Of a stretch of DNA of 64,000 nucleotides, positions 61,906 to 64,000 are shown piece after piece. Below the pieces are notes generated by a model. The model searched no databases, was not told the origin of the DNA, and was given only the letters and a program-made list of their open reading frames with translations. Made by a program: the position numbers and the translations under genes. This DNA comes from Apostichopus japonicus (Eukaryota > Echinodermata > Holothuroidea > Aspidochirotida > Stichopodidae): the NCBI RefSeq assembly GCF_037975245.1, contig NC_092573.1, forward strand, positions 1,236,001 through 1,300,000, in the 5' to 3' direction. How positions within the stretch are numbered: the stretch's first letter is position 1; every line of letters begins with the position of its first letter.

Positions 61906-62652
61906 ACTATATATGTCTGGAAGAGGATGGGGAAATCACTAATCTAAGAAGCTGTGAGAGTCAGACATTGGCAAACTGTCGGGGGGTCTGCAAGGAATAG
62001 GAGGACGTTTGTAAAGATCAGGCATTTAACAGTTTTACTGATGACATTTGGACTAAGGACATCTATCGTTAATATGCACCAAGAAAACAGACCAAAAGAG
62101 CAGAACGGATGATTTATCTGATAGGCGATTGCAAATCACTCGTCAGAAGGACACCATGTTGTAAAGATGTCTCTAATTAAAGATAAATCATCGTCAACAA
62201 ACGTCACCAAGAGTGGAAAGAGACGTCGCACGTTCCATACCTCAGAGACGGGTAACAATATTGCTGCTCGAGATGAAACTACAGCTCTTAAGACCCGAGA
62301 GAAAAATCAATTAAGTCATTAAACATAGAGTCATTAACACTATATATCTTTACAATGAAACCTTCCCTTCGATGGGAGGAGAGAAAAAATCGTTGGGAAT
62401 AATCATTTCATTCCTAATTCTGCAGTACTTTATATGCTTAGATATCCCATTGGAGATGATAGAACACTTTTAGGGGAGAATTTGGATGGCACTCGGTCAT
62501 ACAGAGCTATCAAATATAGGGCAAATAATTAACGGAGGTGCTCGTGAGGAACAGTAAAAAAAATAACGGGCACTAAACCCTATACTGACCGTTACGGTTT
62601 TACTAAACTGGATCAAATTGGTGAGGTGGTTTAAACTTGATAACAGTAAGAC
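61906..62652. other. Sequence without a recognised gene
   Basis: Less AT-rich around 62150-62290, but I see no convincing exon. Confidence 0.45.
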
Positions 62653-62971
62653 CAGGGGCACAACCAGTACTTTGATGTTATTGGTTGGGGGAGGGGGGGG
62701 GGAATAAGATGTTATGTCATCCTGGGCCACACATTCTAAGCAGAGGGGACTCACTCTCCTTTCAAAATATTTTGATAAAATGGAGGGTACCTTTTGAAAC
62801 AATGCTGAAGGTTTTACTGCTGTAAATTAAACTATGTTTATGTGCATGTACACCAGGAAGTGTCTTTAATATTCCATCCATTGGGCGGGGTGGGGGGGGT
62901 GGGGATGGTTTCCCTTATATTTATTCTGGGGAGGCTGAAACCCCCTATAAGTATACCTGATTATGCCCCTG
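62653..62971. mobile_element. Short hAT-like non-autonomous element
   Basis: The left end CAGGGGCACAACCAGTAC and the right end (reverse complement CAGGGGCATAATCAGGTATAC) match over 12 of the first 14 bases. Flanks are AGTAAGAC (62645-62652) and AATAAGAC (62972-62979), an 8-bp duplication with one mismatch. The interior is G-rich on the given strand (G runs at 62687-62701 and 62884-62903). At 319 bp it encodes nothing. CAG-starting termini and the 8-bp duplication fit hAT. Confidence 0.75.
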
Positions 62972-63262
62972 AATAAGACTCTCATTTACAATCAAAGGTT
63001 CGTCACTGACAGTTGTGATTAATTTGAAATTTTGTTGTATCAAATGTATAGCGGACCTTCAATATCAGAGTAAACGCGACAACATTTCAGGCAAATTATT
63101 GATTCTCCAGTCACCTAAGATGACAAAATTTCTGTTTGTACAACCAAAATCAGCTTTGGAGGTCATCCCAAGGGGGCGAGGACTGGTTGTTTAAATCAAA
63201 TTGCATTTTTAACTAAATATCCCCAAATAGGTAAAATGATAGATTGGTATCATCTCCACAGC

Positions 63263-63358
63263 TGCTGTTCTATTCACCAAACCTACTTATCCCTCCTACA
63301 GTGTACATATTGCTGTTCTATTCACCAAACCTACATATCTCTCCTACGGTGTATATAT
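63263..63358. repeat. 48-bp tandem duplication
   Basis: TGCTGTTCTATTCACCAAAC then CTAC(T/A)TAT(C)... starts at 63263 and again at 63311; the two 48-bp units differ at a few positions. Confidence 0.88.
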
Positions 63359-63423
63359 TGGTCATTCTTTGCTATTTTGCTCCATTTTTCTAACTTTGCT
63401 GTTCGAACAACCAAAAGGTGAGG

Positions 63424-63448
63424 CCTGGTTGTCTAAGGGACAACCAGG
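63424..63448. other. Perfect 10-bp hairpin CCTGGTTGTC-TAAGG-GACAACCAGG
   Basis: Ten complementary bases each side of a 5-base loop. Half of the motif (ACTGGTTGTTTAAA) also occurs about 240 bp earlier (63182), and ACAACCAAAAT(C)A near 63139. The segment 63137-63450 may therefore be a small element bounded by ACAACCA-type sequences, though no duplication was found. Confidence 0.6.
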
Positions 63449-64000
63449 GGAAAAAAATGCTTAATTTTTTTTTCTCAGAAGAATGAAAAGGTTCATATCC
63501 CCATCAGAGGTGTTGTATGAACTTAGCATGAAGCCTAGTTCTATATATTAGAATTACCTAGTAAAAAACAGAAGATATATCTGATATGACATAAACAGAA
63601 AAAAATTACTGACAGAGATTATAATGTCCTTGTAAGAGCTATATATGTTGCAACTTGACGTTCAGCTATTGAGTTATCCAGTAGAAGGTCGAAAAAAAGA
63701 ATAACAGATATTAGTTTAAATGCCTTCAGCATAGATGCTACAAGAAGAGTTGATACCCTGTGAGCTATGCAGAACATCAAAAGGTTCTTAGCTGAATCAA
63801 GTCAATTTAGTACAAACCTCTATTATACAGAAACGAGATGGGGGAAGGGGAGGGGAGAGGGGGCCTGCACACATTTGGGAATGACCAACAGTAAGGATGA
63901 ATAATTGTGTACCTACGGTTTAACTTGCCCTGCAATATATATGTCAAGGAGCTGTATTTTGTTTTGTCTCATCAATTTTGGCTAAAAAATCTCTATAAAC
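63449..64000. other. AT-rich sequence, nothing recognised
   Basis: Only a G-rich tract at 63839-63862 stands out. Confidence 0.5.

Overview
This window looks like nuclear DNA from an animal. It is AT-rich with almost no long open reading frames. It has GT-AG-bounded short exons, long dinucleotide and homopolymer tracts, a degraded non-LTR retrotransposon 3' end, and several non-autonomous DNA transposons with recognisable target-site duplications. My guess is a marine invertebrate, possibly an echinoderm. That rests on general repeat style (G-rich hAT-like ends, RTE-type LINE, Penelope/retrozyme-type hammerhead) and is inference only. No prokaryotic operon, rRNA, tRNA or CRISPR array was recognised.

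The coding content is a handful of short exons read by eye from splice signals, reading-frame phase and composition. On the minus strand these are (i) the last two exons of a single-pass membrane receptor of unassigned family (transmembrane exon 23732-23933, cytoplasmic tail exon 22052-22751, phases matching) and (ii) a probable first coding exon of a calcium/calmodulin-dependent protein kinase family member (10359-10495), ending at the start of the kinase glycine loop. On the plus strand these are (iii) a terminal exon with a polyadenylation signal (15424-15647), perhaps joined to 12254-12371; (iv) a possible first coding exon at 16281-16375; (v) an exon pair 29417-29551 / 30141-30280 encoding a polyproline-containing C-terminus; (vi) a terminal exon at 53319-53475; and (vii) weaker candidates at 25655-25792 and, on the minus strand, 13349-13470.

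The mobile and repeat content is the best supported part. It includes a 976-bp hAT-type element (1858-2833, 8-bp duplication) whose ends are packed with an ATCGTAATCGATTAC-like subrepeat; a 618-bp foldback element (50876-51493, 9-bp duplication) with unequal 16-bp repeat arrays at its two ends; an 813-bp TTAA-flanked element (57266-58078) with an internal 218-bp duplication; a 319-bp hAT-like element (62653-62971); a decayed G-rich element (51682-52047); a LINE/RTE reverse-transcriptase tail (about 30372-30840); a 72-bp minisatellite with higher-order structure (61417-61905); and a 116-bp pure AT array.

The most intriguing signal is a hammerhead-ribozyme-like motif (23447-23489, minus strand) in the last intron of the receptor gene, on the same strand as that gene and between two direct repeats, as expected of a Penelope-like or retrozyme-type element. 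Other unusual items are a degenerate array with seven exact TGACTCA (AP-1-type) heptamers (21101-21503) downstream of the same receptor, and a 17-base coding C tract in the 30141-30280 exon. Most remaining DNA is AT-rich intronic or intergenic sequence in which I see no supportable gene.
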